A stretch of 64,000 nucleotides of DNA from an uncultured Woeseiaceae bacterium (GTDB lineage: Bacteria > Pseudomonadota > Gammaproteobacteria > Steroidobacterales > Woeseiaceae), in assembly GCA_902510755.1 (NCBI GenBank), contig CABXCS010000001.1:1-64000 (forward strand), in the 5' to 3' direction. Made by a program: the position numbers and the translations under genes. The notes under the pieces were generated by a model that saw only the letters and a program-made list of their open reading frames with translations, made no database searches and had not been told where the DNA came from. Each line of letters begins with the position of its first letter. Within the stretch, counting starts at the first letter, position 1. Below, piece after piece: positions 8,629 through 18,054 of the stretch.

Positions 8629-9834
8629 TTATTGGTTTTTCGACTGAAACCAATTAATTATTACCAATAACACCAGGCAAGTTAATGAAAATGTAATTAC
8701 GGTTGGTCTTGCACCAAATTTACTGAACATTATTCCCGCCAGAAGACTTCCGAGTGCTGGGCTACCAAGCACAATAATCGTCCATAAACTTGAGACTCTT
8801 CCTCTGAGTTCATTTGCAACTTGCACTTGCACTTGAGATTGAGAGCCTACGGCAACAAAAGTGATAAAAAAACCAATCATAGTAACTGCAACAATCCCAA
8901 AGATAATGGATTCTACAAATGCAAATAACAAACATGAGACTACCATCCCATAGCTACCATACAAAACAGCTTTATGTAACTTAAAATCAAGCTTACCTGT
9001 CATATATAAAAAGCTAGCAACAACTGCACCCAATCCTGAGGCAGCCATTAATTCTGCTAAAACTGCACTCCCACCACCAAATGTTGTAGCAGTAAATGCT
9101 GGCAATAGTTCAATTAGACCCCTTCCAAAGAAACTACTAATTCCTGCAATTATAATTACATTTCTAATTACTTTATGATTTAAAGTATAATGAAATCCCT
9201 GGTGTAACTGCTGGAAGTAACCATCAGATGAATTCAATGGCTTACTTATTATAGGAATTTTCAGCAGTAATAATGAAATAATTACTGGGATAAATGTTAT
9301 TGCATTTATTAGATATGCGAAGCCCAATCCATAAAACGTCACAATAAATCCTGCTATACCTGGACCTAGAAATCGAGACAAATTAAACCCTGCTGAAGTG
9401 ACAGCTACTGCACTTGAAAATTGATTTGCAGGCACCAAAACAGGTATGAGGGATAATCTTATCGGTGAGTACGCACTATTTGCAATGCCATAAAATAAAG
9501 TTAAAACAAATAAATAACTCACATCCATAAGATTCATAAAAGTCAAGAAACTCAATATCATTGCGATACACATCAAAATTATATGCATAATAACTGCACT
9601 AAACCTTGGCTGAAATTGATCAGCAAATACACCAAAAAAAGGAGTTAGTAGCAATAAAGGTAAATATTGCGCTGCTGCTATCAAGCCGACTATAAAAGCC
9701 GATTCACTTAGTTGCCAGGCATGCCAACCTAGCGATAACCGTTGCACCCATATTCCAACAACGGACAATATATTTCCATAAAAATAAACACGAAAATTTT
9801 GACTTGAAAAAGCCGATTCATTGATTGAGTTCAT
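8629..9834 (-). CDS. MFS transporter, EntS-like (MFS_3) exporter type
   Basis: 401 residues with about 12 membrane helices. The beginning (FRVYFYGNILSVVGIWVQRL) and AAQYLPLLLLTPFFGVFAD match the MFS_3 subfamily of drug/siderophore exporters such as EntS. It is the last gene of the long minus-strand aromatic run, 53 bases after the small membrane protein gene, and converges with the MhpB-like gene (8 bases apart). It might export a pathway intermediate or toxic phenol (inference); no substrate-determining feature is visible. Confidence 0.82.
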   Translation of the reverse strand: MNSINESAFSSQNFRVYFYGNILSVVGIWVQRLSLGWHAWQLSESAFIVGLIAAAQYLPLLLLTPFFGVFADQFQPRFSAVIMHIILMCIAMILSFLTFMNLMDVSYLFVLTLFYGIANSAYSPIRLSLIPVLVPANQFSSAVAVTSAGFNLSRFLGPGIAGFIVTFYGLGFAYLINAITFIPVIISLLLLKIPIISKPLNSSDGYFQQLHQGFHYTLNHKVIRNVIIIAGISSFFGRGLIELLPAFTATTFGGGSAVLAELMAASGLGAVVASFLYMTGKLDFKLHKAVLYGSYGMVVSCLLFAFVESIIFGIVAVTMIGFFITFVAVGSQSQVQVQVANELRGRVSSLWTIIVLGSPALGSLLAGIMFSKFGARPTVITFSLTCLVLLVIINWFQSKNQ

Positions 9835-9887
9835 TAAAATTTTTAAAGAATATTATTAACTTTTATCACTATTTATTTGTTGAGCAA

Positions 9888-10376
9888 TCAACCAGTTCCC
9901 ACATACGGAATTAAACGGCCTAAAAGTAAAACTCCGAACCATGCTATGAGTGAAATATAAGCAGTCATTTTTGCAGATTTTGATGTATCGGCATATGGGT
10001 CCATAGATTTTAGATGAGGATTTATTTTTAATGCAAACCAAAGCGCATTAAAACCAGCAATAAAAACTAAAAGCATTTTTAACTGAAAACCTATATTTAC
10101 TGAGTATCTAGCTGGATCACCAATGAAGAAAAGTAAACCAGTAGCAAGATTAAGGAAAAACCCTATTGCGGCAAAAGGAAGTAAGCGATGTGTAACTTGC
10201 ATATTAAAATTTCTTAAAAAACCTGCCAATCGTAAATCAATTACCAGCATTGCACCGAGTAATAATGACAAACCAATGAAATGTATAATCTCTAGAGTCG
10301 GCCAAATCCAGGCCTTAGATAAAATCCAATTATTTATAAAGCTTCCTTCTAATGATTGAACCAATATTTCTATCAT
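9888..10376 (-). CDS. Small integral membrane protein (DUF6644-like), copy 2
   Basis: 162 residues with four to five membrane helices. The segment HFIGLSLLLGAMLVIDLRLAG and later in-helix histidines resemble the cytochrome-b561-like DUF6644 family as I remember it. It sits 12 bases after a second protein of the same general type (10389-10862), which shares the W...H..G......G...N/D.R..G pattern. Neighbouring genes encode an aromatic-acid transporter and a molybdenum hydroxylase. A role as haem-binding electron acceptor is conceivable but unproven. Confidence 0.6.
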   Translation of the reverse strand: MIEILVQSLEGSFINNWILSKAWIWPTLEIIHFIGLSLLLGAMLVIDLRLAGFLRNFNMQVTHRLLPFAAIGFFLNLATGLLFFIGDPARYSVNIGFQLKMLLVFIAGFNALWFALKINPHLKSMDPYADTSKSAKMTAYISLIAWFGVLLLGRLIPYVGTG

Positions 10377-10388
10377 CCCTCGCCCCTA

Positions 10389-10862
10389 TTACGAATAATA
10401 AGCAATCAACCGACCACCAAAAATTGCAGTCAGCCATAATAATAAAGAGAAAGAAGCCAAATAAGCATGTTTTCTTGCTGGTTGCTCCTCATTATGATCC
10501 CATCCACTGGCATTTGATCTAAGTTCTATTTGTATAAAATAAGCTATAATCGAACCTAGCACTATTGCTGAGATTTTAGTGATGAATGGAATGCTAGTTA
10601 TGAAAAATGTTGCTTGAGAACTAAATAGTGCAAATCCAGAGCTCACATTTACAAGTAATCCTACCCAGGCAATTTTATACAAATCTAAGAATCCAGAATA
10701 TTCAACAGTACCAAAGAAACCAAGTAGTCGAAAATTTAAAATCGTAAATATGCCCACAACAATCGCTAACCCAACCACATGAAAACTCAGCATTATTGGA
10801 TATCCCCAGAGAGATTCCCCAACCCAAACTGATAAGATAGAATACTCTAGCCATTCGAACAT
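10389..10862 (-). CDS. Small integral membrane protein (DUF6644-like), copy 1
   Basis: 157 residues with four to five membrane helices. The segment LSFHVVGLAIVVGIFTILNFRLLG parallels the downstream protein at 9888-10376, so the two are probably diverged paralogues that may form a heteromeric pair. The start ATG at 10862 is 20 bases after the AAHS transporter stop, with AGGGGAA just upstream. No function can be assigned from sequence. The operon context suggests a membrane component of aromatic oxidation or uptake. Confidence 0.6.
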   Translation of the reverse strand: MFEWLEYSILSVWVGESLWGYPIMLSFHVVGLAIVVGIFTILNFRLLGFFGTVEYSGFLDLYKIAWVGLLVNVSSGFALFSSQATFFITSIPFITKISAIVLGSIIAYFIQIELRSNASGWDHNEEQPARKHAYLASFSLLLWLTAIFGGRLIAYYS

Positions 10863-10882
10863 AAAATTCCCCTATATTTCAT

Positions 10883-12199
10883 TTAATCAACATGGAGGCG
10901 ATAAGCTATGAAACCACAAACTATCATTGGAACTGAAAAGAAAATGAAATTAGCCGACATATCATAACCTGCAAGTATTAGATATCCAGCTAATGCAGGT
11001 CCAACAACAGCACCAGTTCTCCCTAATCCAATAGCCCAACCAACTCCTGTACTTCTAATCTCAGTTGGATAAGCTTTTGCAGCTACACCATATAACCCAG
11101 TAAAAGCACTCTGTTGTAAAATACCAATCATAACTATCAAAACTAATAGAACATTTAACTCATTTGGAGCTAGAGCAAAAACAATCATACTAACGGCAGA
11201 GGCTATAGAAAGATTAAATATTAAGTTAGTTAATTTCCACTTAACAGATAAATAACCCAGTAAGTAGATACCGATAACACCCCCCATATTGAAAAGAAAA
11301 AATGCATTTCTTCCAGCAGCCATATCATATCCTGCATTTTCCATTAACTTTGGAATCCAGCTCATCAGGAAATATAAAGTAGCAAATGCGCAGAAGAATG
11401 AAGTCCATAAAGTCAGTGACAATCTGCGATATTTCGGCGATAAAAGCATCCTCATATTTCCTGTAAGACTGGCTTTAACTGAATCAGTATTTGACAATTG
11501 AGGTAGAACATCAATTGGATTTTGTTTTAGTTTTCGCAGAATTTTATTAATTTTTTGGAGAGCATTTACTGGTCTTTTTTCTATTAGATATTTCAAAGAC
11601 TCTGGAATCATTAACCAGGCTACTAAGACCATGGCCAGGGTAATTAAACCGCCAAAGATAAACATACTTCGCCAACCATAATCTGGCAATATAAGCCCAG
11701 CGATAACCGATGTCATCATTGCACCAGTCGGATAACCAGCTGTAACCAAGGCTACTGAGAGAGCTCGATATTTCTCGGGACTGTATTCTGCTGCCAACGA
11801 AGCTTGGCAAGCTAGAAGTGCGCCTGCACCCATACCGCTTATAAAACGTAAAATTATAAATAAAGTCAGACTATCAGCTCTCGCGGTTAATAAAATCGAT
11901 ACACCCACCAATATAAGACTCAGGATTATAAGCGCACGCCTTCCTATGATATCTGCTACAGGAGCAAGTACCATGGCACCAAACATCATTCCAGCTAGAG
12001 CAAAACTAAAAATCCAGCCTAACAAAGCATCAGTTAGATTTAAATCTTGCGAAACCGATGATGCAACCACAGCCATTGCGGTAATATCAAAACCATCAAG
12101 CATATTGAATATGAAGCACAAGATCACCACCAATATTTGTTGAGACGAGACAGAACCTTGATCTATAAGTTCATTCATATTTCTTATTGAGTTATTCAT
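10883..12199 (-). CDS. Aromatic acid:H+ symporter (AAHS family MFS)
   Basis: 438 residues with 12 membrane helices. TM1 carries DGFD, which in PcaK-type AAHS proteins is needed for aromatic acid uptake. The loop 2-3 MFS motif is present as APVADIIGRR, and the RFISGMGAGALL helix follows. It would import an aromatic carboxylate such as 4-hydroxyphenylacetate (inference from the operon). It follows the molybdenum hydroxylase gene by 31 bases. The ATG at 12199 has a GGGAA upstream; an internal ATG (MNELI, start at 12178) is an alternative. Confidence 0.9.
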   Translation of the reverse strand: MNNSIRNMNELIDQGSVSSQQILVVILCFIFNMLDGFDITAMAVVASSVSQDLNLTDALLGWIFSFALAGMMFGAMVLAPVADIIGRRALIILSLILVGVSILLTARADSLTLFIILRFISGMGAGALLACQASLAAEYSPEKYRALSVALVTAGYPTGAMMTSVIAGLILPDYGWRSMFIFGGLITLAMVLVAWLMIPESLKYLIEKRPVNALQKINKILRKLKQNPIDVLPQLSNTDSVKASLTGNMRMLLSPKYRRLSLTLWTSFFCAFATLYFLMSWIPKLMENAGYDMAAGRNAFFLFNMGGVIGIYLLGYLSVKWKLTNLIFNLSIASAVSMIVFALAPNELNVLLVLIVMIGILQQSAFTGLYGVAAKAYPTEIRSTGVGWAIGLGRTGAVVGPALAGYLILAGYDMSANFIFFSVPMIVCGFIAYRLHVD

Positions 12200-12230
12200 T
12201 CGCGTAATATTCCCATTTATTTATCTATAT

Positions 12231-14636
12231 TTAAAAAGTATACACCTGAAGTGGATCATGTGATTGTCTCTGATTATGTAAAGCATTTAATATCATGTCA
12301 TTTGAAATAGGTGTTCGATTAAAATAGTGGCCTCCAAGCGCGTCAGATATAGCGGAAATTAAAGCTGCGGCAGCACAACCCATTACTGGTTCGCCCATCC
12401 CTCTGACGCCCACAGGATTTTGAGGGTCGGGGATATCCACAGCATCAGATCCAAGCTTTGATGGGACATCAAGATAAGTAGGAGGTTTTGATTCATATAA
12501 AAATATATTCGCAGGTAATCCATTCTGTGGGTCATAAACAAGTCTTTCCAGATGTGCAAGTCCAATACCCATAACAGCACCTCCTTTTACCTGACTTGCT
12601 AATCCCATCGGGTGAATTACTGTTCCACAATCAATAACTCCGTTATATTCTAGAATCTCAAACTTTCCTGTTTCTTTGTCTAATTCGATCATCATAAAGC
12701 CAGCAGCTAATGCTGGTGGTGTTCCATTGATAGGGTAATTATCTTTCGCAACTCCTATTAAACCTGAACCTTTAATTGCATCGACAGAGTTACGAGTCAT
12801 ATCATTTATATCGCTAGGAATTATATGGCCATCAAATTTCCCACCAATTTCAATCGCACGAACAGCAGCTTCAGCATAAGACATGCTTTCAGACTGACTC
12901 GCTTTTTTGTATACCCTTTGACCGTCAATTGCATAATCCTTAATTTCACCACCATATGCTAAAGCAGCAATTGAAAGTAATTTTTGTTTTAGATCCATTG
13001 CAGCAGCATAGTTGCTTCTTGACATCGTAAAAGATGTATTGCTTCCAAATTGCCCAATATTCCAAGGGAGATTTTTACGACTATCCCCTCTTTCAATAAT
13101 GCATTGCTCCCAATCACATTTTAATACCTCTGCCACTACCCGTGAAGTTGCAGCATATGAATATGTACCCAGATTTCCCACTCCAGAGTGAATGTGAATC
13201 TTACCATTCGGTAAAATCCTTACTAATCCATCGAATCCAGTAAAACCAGCAGAATGATAAGCTTGACCAATACCAAGACCTATTACTTTGGAACCTTTTT
13301 GATTTTTGCTTAAGTTATGTTTTGCTTTCCAGTTAAATCTTTTAGCACCTTTATCTAAAGCTTCTACCAAATAGGCACTAGTTACAGAACCTTGCTTACC
13401 GTCATAAAGAGAGTCATTATTTGGCGCATTAATTTTTCTGATTGTTAAACGATCTACATCTAGTTGTTTAGCAGCTTTATCTAATAATGGCTCTATAATC
13501 ATTGCAATCTGATTTTGTCCTGGACCTCTTTGAGCACCCCCAGGAGGGGTATTAGTTAGAACAGGGATGCCACGATATCTCATTGCCTTTGGTTGATAAC
13601 ATAATGATACGGCTCCTGCTGCACTGTTAAAATCAGGAAACCCATATGCTGGACCACACGATTGTATGATATATAGATCAACACCAGTGACTTTTCCTGA
13701 AGAATCAAAACCAAGTTTCACACGACCTTGAAAACCCCCTCTATTAGAACCTAAGAAATATTCCTCAGATCTCGTAATTCGCATCATAACTGGTCTTCCA
13801 ATCTTCTTTGCCATAAAAGCAGGTAATGCCATTATCGCGTAGGCAGTTCCCTTTGAACCAAAACCACCACCACAGTACTCTGCTATGTAGACCAATTCTT
13901 TTGGCTCAATCCCGATTAGCTTTGCTAATCCTGGAATAATGAAACTTTGACTCTGGGTTGAGCCATAAACATAACACTTTCCATTCTGCCAATATGACAT
14001 TGCCGTTCTGGGTTCCAAGCTATGATGTGCATTACTGCCAGTTACAAATGTTTCATCGTAAACTAGTGCTGCATCACTAAAAGCACCGCTCAAATCTCCG
14101 TAACTCCATTCTGTAGCAGCGCGACCTGTCAAGGGTAATTGACCGCTCTCAATCTCATCAAAATCCTCTGCTTTCCATTTCAATTGTTGTGCGGGTATAC
14201 CCCAATTAGCAACATTAGTATCCCCCCTGGCATTAGAACCATCTGGATGTAAGCTCTTAATAGGGTCAATTACAAAATCTAATAATTCTGTATCATATTT
14301 TATTTTTTCTAATGCATCTGCTGCTGATTTTTCGTCAACCGCAGCTATTGCAAGTATCGGATCACCAACATAATGTGGATTATTTGTCAGTATTGGTTGT
14401 CTTATACCCTCTGGTTGAGGAAGATCATCTGCTGTCAGGATACCCAAAACACCTGGCATTTTTAAAGCATCATAAATATTAATATTCGTAATCCTTGCAT
14501 GCGGAACAGGACTAAGAAGTAATTTTATATAGGCCATTCCATCAGCTCGAAAATCTTCCGCATACTTGGCTTTACCCGTAACTTTGGCTTTTATATCTGG
14601 CGGTATAAAATTTTTACCTAATAATTTATATGCCAT
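12231..14636 (-). CDS. Molybdenum hydroxylase (xanthine dehydrogenase family), molybdopterin-binding large subunit
   Basis: 801 residues. An a/b-hammerhead domain (VTGKAKYAEDF...) is followed by the Mo-MPT domains, with GGGFGSK around residue 257, QRGPGQNQ, and the catalytic GxGE motif in VRGMGEP near residue 745. Enzymes of this family hydroxylate aldehydes or N-heteroaromatic and aromatic rings using water. They normally need a [2Fe-2S] small subunit, and often a FAD subunit; neither is encoded nearby or anywhere in this window. The gene is in the hpa operon between the CMD-like protein and the AAHS transporter. The substrate is unknown; an aromatic aldehyde is one option. Confidence 0.9.
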   Translation of the reverse strand: MAYKLLGKNFIPPDIKAKVTGKAKYAEDFRADGMAYIKLLLSPVPHARITNINIYDALKMPGVLGILTADDLPQPEGIRQPILTNNPHYVGDPILAIAAVDEKSAADALEKIKYDTELLDFVIDPIKSLHPDGSNARGDTNVANWGIPAQQLKWKAEDFDEIESGQLPLTGRAATEWSYGDLSGAFSDAALVYDETFVTGSNAHHSLEPRTAMSYWQNGKCYVYGSTQSQSFIIPGLAKLIGIEPKELVYIAEYCGGGFGSKGTAYAIMALPAFMAKKIGRPVMMRITRSEEYFLGSNRGGFQGRVKLGFDSSGKVTGVDLYIIQSCGPAYGFPDFNSAAGAVSLCYQPKAMRYRGIPVLTNTPPGGAQRGPGQNQIAMIIEPLLDKAAKQLDVDRLTIRKINAPNNDSLYDGKQGSVTSAYLVEALDKGAKRFNWKAKHNLSKNQKGSKVIGLGIGQAYHSAGFTGFDGLVRILPNGKIHIHSGVGNLGTYSYAATSRVVAEVLKCDWEQCIIERGDSRKNLPWNIGQFGSNTSFTMSRSNYAAAMDLKQKLLSIAALAYGGEIKDYAIDGQRVYKKASQSESMSYAEAAVRAIEIGGKFDGHIIPSDINDMTRNSVDAIKGSGLIGVAKDNYPINGTPPALAAGFMMIELDKETGKFEILEYNGVIDCGTVIHPMGLASQVKGGAVMGIGLAHLERLVYDPQNGLPANIFLYESKPPTYLDVPSKLGSDAVDIPDPQNPVGVRGMGEPVMGCAAAALISAISDALGGHYFNRTPISNDMILNALHNQRQSHDPLQVYTF

Positions 14637-14688
14637 AATTTTTAATCACCCATTAACGACAAAGATTCATCTTTTGAAATAGATTTAC

Positions 14689-15282
14689 TTATTTATGTTT
14701 ACCAACATCCCAATTAAAAGATTGGCCTATAGTTTCTTTTGCAACACCAGCTGGTAATTCTTCGATTTCTGTTGCCATCGTGTCATTCCAACGATTCAAA
14801 AAACCAAATAATGAAATCGTTGCAACAATCTCAATAATCTCACTCTCATCATAAAATTTATTTAGTTCGTCAAAATGCTCTTGAGAAGATTGACTTGGGG
14901 ACATTGCGCCATGATACGCTAATCTTAAAGCTGCTTTTTCAGCACTTGTAAATAGTTCACTAGATTCAAAATCCCATACTTGGCTAATTTTTTCTCCAGA
15001 AGCCTTATAAATCTTGGATAGATTAGCCATGTGTGCTTGACAATATTGACAACCTGAAACCTGACTTGCAATTAGACTTACCAGCATCTTTAGTTCTTCT
15101 TTTACCGAACCCTCATACAGTACAGCTTGATTTAATTGCATAAATGCGCGCACAATATTTGGACGTCTAACCATTGTTTGAATGCTGTTAGGAGTAAATC
15201 CACGAGTCTTCTGATAATGAGTAAAACGCTCCATAATATCCTCTGGAACCTTATCCAGCGATAATGGCTTCATAAATGGCAT
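14689..15282 (-). CDS. Carboxymuconolactone decarboxylase / AhpD-fold protein
   Basis: 197 residues, all-helical AhpD-like fold. The redox motif CQYCQAH (Cys about 78, Cys about 81, His about 84) matches the C-x-x-C-x-x-H of alkylhydroperoxidase-type members, so a peroxidase or thiol-redox role is likelier than true lactone decarboxylation. AGGAGG precedes the start by about 9 bases. It follows the LigB-type dioxygenase gene and precedes the molybdenum hydroxylase gene in the same operon. It may protect the oxygen-sensitive dioxygenase or act on a ring-cleavage product (inference). Confidence 0.85.
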   Translation of the reverse strand: MPFMKPLSLDKVPEDIMERFTHYQKTRGFTPNSIQTMVRRPNIVRAFMQLNQAVLYEGSVKEELKMLVSLIASQVSGCQYCQAHMANLSKIYKASGEKISQVWDFESSELFTSAEKAALRLAYHGAMSPSQSSQEHFDELNKFYDESEIIEIVATISLFGFLNRWNDTMATEIEELPAGVAKETIGQSFNWDVGKHK

Positions 15283-15315
15283 AAAACCCCTCCTTTGCGA
15301 CCTTAAATAGTTTAA

Positions 15316-16140
15316 TTATTCTATTTTAAATCTAGCTACTGTACACCCAACTGCAAATATTGGCAGCTCTGCTGTATAAAATTGAAGATCACCAATACCT
15401 TTAGCCGCTGCAGCAGCTGTTATAAAAGTTCGTATCTCAAATCCACCTTGTCCTGCATCTCTATAAGTCTCTTCATCGTTATAACTTAATAGTGCTTCTT
15501 TATCATTACGCATTAGTCGATCAAGAAATTCACGGTCCCAAGGCTCATTAATTTTCCCTGAATCTGGTGTAGCAGGCCAATGTGATATACCTCCAGTTCC
15601 GACTAGTGCAATTTTTTCAGGAGCTTCATCACAAGCTCGACGAAGAGCTTCGCCAAATTTCCATGCCCTAGTCAATGGAGTTAACGGGGGGCCTTGACAA
15701 TTAATATTAACTGGTACAACGGGTAGATCATAATGAGGAGTTAAAAAATGTAGTGGTACCATTATTCCATGGTCAAATTTCCATTCCTCAGAATATGCTA
15801 CATCAACGGTCTGCATAATATTTTTTGTAAGTCTCTTACCAAGATCTGGAGCACCGGGAATTGAAGTTTTTTCAATGCCTAACCAAGCTGGATCCTCAAT
15901 TGGTCCAGTATAATTTTCACCAATACCTATGCAATAGGCAGGCATATTATTCATAAAGAAATTAGCAAAATGTTCAGCTGCTATTACTATTATCGCCTCA
16001 GCACCACTGGCAGTAATTTCTGATCTTTGATTTTGCAGTGCAGCATAGAATTCATCTCGTTTATCTGTATTATCCACCAAATTTGCTCGCCCAGTTATCC
16101 CTGGCGCATGACTAAGTACTCCTGAATAAACTAAACTCAT
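15316..16140 (-). CDS. Class III extradiol dioxygenase catalytic (LigB-type) subunit, probable homoprotocatechuate 2,3-dioxygenase
   Basis: 274 residues. The Fe(II) ligands of the LigB fold are all visible: His11 (LSHAPG), His57 (AEHFANFF) and Glu235 (GGFEIRTF). The second-shell histidines are His124 (KFDHGI) and His187 (GGISHWP). It overlaps the LigA-like gene by 4 bp, so the two are probably a heteromeric enzyme like LigAB. Being followed in the pathway by HpaE, HpaF and an FAH-family enzyme suggests 3,4-dihydroxyphenylacetate as substrate, giving 5-carboxymethyl-2-hydroxymuconic semialdehyde. Protocatechuate 4,5-cleavage is the main alternative, but no pmd/lig downstream genes are present. 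Confidence 0.88.
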   Translation of the reverse strand: MSLVYSGVLSHAPGITGRANLVDNTDKRDEFYAALQNQRSEITASGAEAIIVIAAEHFANFFMNNMPAYCIGIGENYTGPIEDPAWLGIEKTSIPGAPDLGKRLTKNIMQTVDVAYSEEWKFDHGIMVPLHFLTPHYDLPVVPVNINCQGPPLTPLTRAWKFGEALRRACDEAPEKIALVGTGGISHWPATPDSGKINEPWDREFLDRLMRNDKEALLSYNDEETYRDAGQGGFEIRTFITAAAAAKGIGDLQFYTAELPIFAVGCTVARFKIE

Positions 16141-16472
16141 TGTTTTTTCTCTTCGGTTGTAAAACTCTCACCACCACCGGTCATTGCATACACACCATCT
16201 CTAACTGGACCATGCTTGCGCACTCCATCACGCATCATTTCTAGATAATCAAACCATTCAATACCAAGGAATGCCGCATAATGCATTAATATCTGGCCAT
16301 TAACACCAAGCACATAAAGAAGCCCGATGTCACCATCCTTAAGTGCAACTTTTTCTTCGTCTGAAAGTGAGTAATTTTCAACTAAAAGGTCAATATCCTG
16401 TTTATAACTGGATTGAACTATCTCATCTCGATTTAGTTCATATAAAAATTTTTGTAGATGATAAAGACTCAT
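16137..16472 (-). CDS. LigA-like small (alpha) subunit of extradiol dioxygenase
   Basis: 111 residues, helical. The core YVLGVNGQILMHYA followed by LGIEWFDYL matches the LigA domain, which closes over the LigB active site in protocatechuate 4,5-dioxygenase. Its stop overlaps the LigB-type start by 4 bp, and its start abuts the hpaE stop (the genes share base 16472), so it is translationally coupled on both sides. Classical HpaD enzymes work without a LigA partner, so the pairing is a variant worth noting. Confidence 0.85.
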   Translation of the reverse strand: MSLYHLQKFLYELNRDEIVQSSYKQDIDLLVENYSLSDEEKVALKDGDIGLLYVLGVNGQILMHYAAFLGIEWFDYLEMMRDGVRKHGPVRDGVYAMTGGGESFTTEEKKQ

Positions 16473-17992
16473 TATTTTCCTAACTTAGGTATAGCATGAG
16501 TACCAAATGCAGTACATATATTTTTAGTTTCCATATAGAAATCAAAACTATAATCACCCCCATCACGACCAATACCACTGTCCTTCATACCACCAAAAGG
16601 AGCGGGTAAATGACGATTATTTTCTGAGTTTATCCATATCATCCCTGCTTCCAAGCGTTGTGATAATCTCACGCTTCGCCCCACATCATTGGTCCATAAA
16701 TATGCAGCTAAGCCATAATTTACATCATTTGCTATTTCAAGAGCATGATCTTCATCAACAAAAGAGATAGCACTCAACACCGGTCCAAATATCTCCTCTT
16801 GAGCTACTCTCATCTTATTGTCTACATTGATAAATAAAGTCGGTTCAACGTAATTGCCAACACTGCTTGTATTACTTATCTTTCCACCTTTGACTATCTT
16901 TGCCCCTTCCTCAGTTGCACACTCAAAATAACTTAATACCTTATCAAGATGCTTCTTATGAATTAGTGGCCCTATTTCAGTTTCTGGATCGAGTGGATGT
17001 CCAACTTTTAACTTCGAAATACGTTGCTGCAACTTCTCAAGAAATTCCTCTTTTATCGATTCTTGGATTAATAAACGGCTCGATGAGGTGCACCTTTCAC
17101 CATTAAGACTGAATATCATAAGAACAACTGCATCAAGAGCTCTTTCAAGATTTGCGTCATCAAAAACAATAACTGGATTCTTTCCACCAAGTTCAAAATG
17201 AACTCTTTTGAGAGTATCTGCACCTTGCTTCATTATTTGAGAGCCTGTCGATGATTCACCAACAAAAGCAATGGCTTTGATGCGCTCATCCTCTGTTAAA
17301 GCTTTTCCAGCTGTTTCTCCCATCCCATGAACCACATTTAGTACTCCATCAGGCAAGCCAGCATTATGAGCAATCTCTGCTAGTATCATTGCGGTATAAG
17401 GTGACCATTCCGCGGGCTTATGAACAACTGAGCATCCAGCTGCCAGTGCTGGAGCAATCTTCCATGTAGAAAGCATAAATGGTGTGTTCCAAGGAGTAAT
17501 TATACCCACTGGGCCAATTGCTTGACGCATAGAATAATTCATGTGCTCTTCAGCTAAAAGTGATTTTCCATCTGCTGCAGTTGGTGCCAAATCAGCAAAG
17601 AAACGAAAATTAGCCGCAGAGCGAATCGCGGCTTTACTCATGTAGCGAATTGCCTGACCCGAGTCATAACTCTCTATTAAGGCAATTTCATGGGCACGGG
17701 CCTCTATGCCATCAGCAATTTTATGAAGTAGTTTCTTTCTAATTTTTCCTGAAGTTACTTTCCATTCATCAAAAGCTTGCTGAGCTGCATCGCATGCGAC
17801 ATCAATATCAGTAATATCACCCGCAGCAATTTCTCCAATAACTTGATTATCAATTGGTGAAGAATTATTGAATGTTTCTCCAGATTGGCTATATACAGTA
17901 GCTCCATTTATAAAATGAGGTAGCGTATTTCTTTTATAAGAGGCTAAAAAAGCCTCAATTTCTTTTAAATTATCTTCAAAGGTTTTTTTCAT
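16472..17992 (-). CDS. hpaE: 5-carboxymethyl-2-hydroxymuconic semialdehyde dehydrogenase (HpaE-like)
   Basis: 506 residues, ALDH superfamily. ELGGKNPVIV carries the glutamate, and NGERCTSSS holds the nucleophile Cys near residue 301; the NGERCT form is typical of HpaE rather than betaine aldehyde dehydrogenases. It oxidises the ring-cleavage aldehyde with NAD+ to 5-carboxymethyl-2-hydroxymuconate. It lies between hpaF (62 bases upstream) and the LigA gene. Function is supported by both motif and context. A related hydroxymuconic semialdehyde dehydrogenase is the alternative. Confidence 0.9.
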   Translation of the reverse strand: MKKTFEDNLKEIEAFLASYKRNTLPHFINGATVYSQSGETFNNSSPIDNQVIGEIAAGDITDIDVACDAAQQAFDEWKVTSGKIRKKLLHKIADGIEARAHEIALIESYDSGQAIRYMSKAAIRSAANFRFFADLAPTAADGKSLLAEEHMNYSMRQAIGPVGIITPWNTPFMLSTWKIAPALAAGCSVVHKPAEWSPYTAMILAEIAHNAGLPDGVLNVVHGMGETAGKALTEDERIKAIAFVGESSTGSQIMKQGADTLKRVHFELGGKNPVIVFDDANLERALDAVVLMIFSLNGERCTSSSRLLIQESIKEEFLEKLQQRISKLKVGHPLDPETEIGPLIHKKHLDKVLSYFECATEEGAKIVKGGKISNTSSVGNYVEPTLFINVDNKMRVAQEEIFGPVLSAISFVDEDHALEIANDVNYGLAAYLWTNDVGRSVRLSQRLEAGMIWINSENNRHLPAPFGGMKDSGIGRDGGDYSFDFYMETKNICTAFGTHAIPKLGK

Positions 17993-18054
17993 AATACCTA
18001 CTCAGTTATTAATATTTTGTTCAAGAGATGCTAATTCCAGTAGTAGCTCTTTTA

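Noticed and set aside
8631-8654. Inverted repeat with 8-bp arms at the convergent end of the MhpB-like and MFS genes
   Set aside because: No T-tract follows on either strand and most of it lies inside the MFS coding end, so it is not called a terminator.
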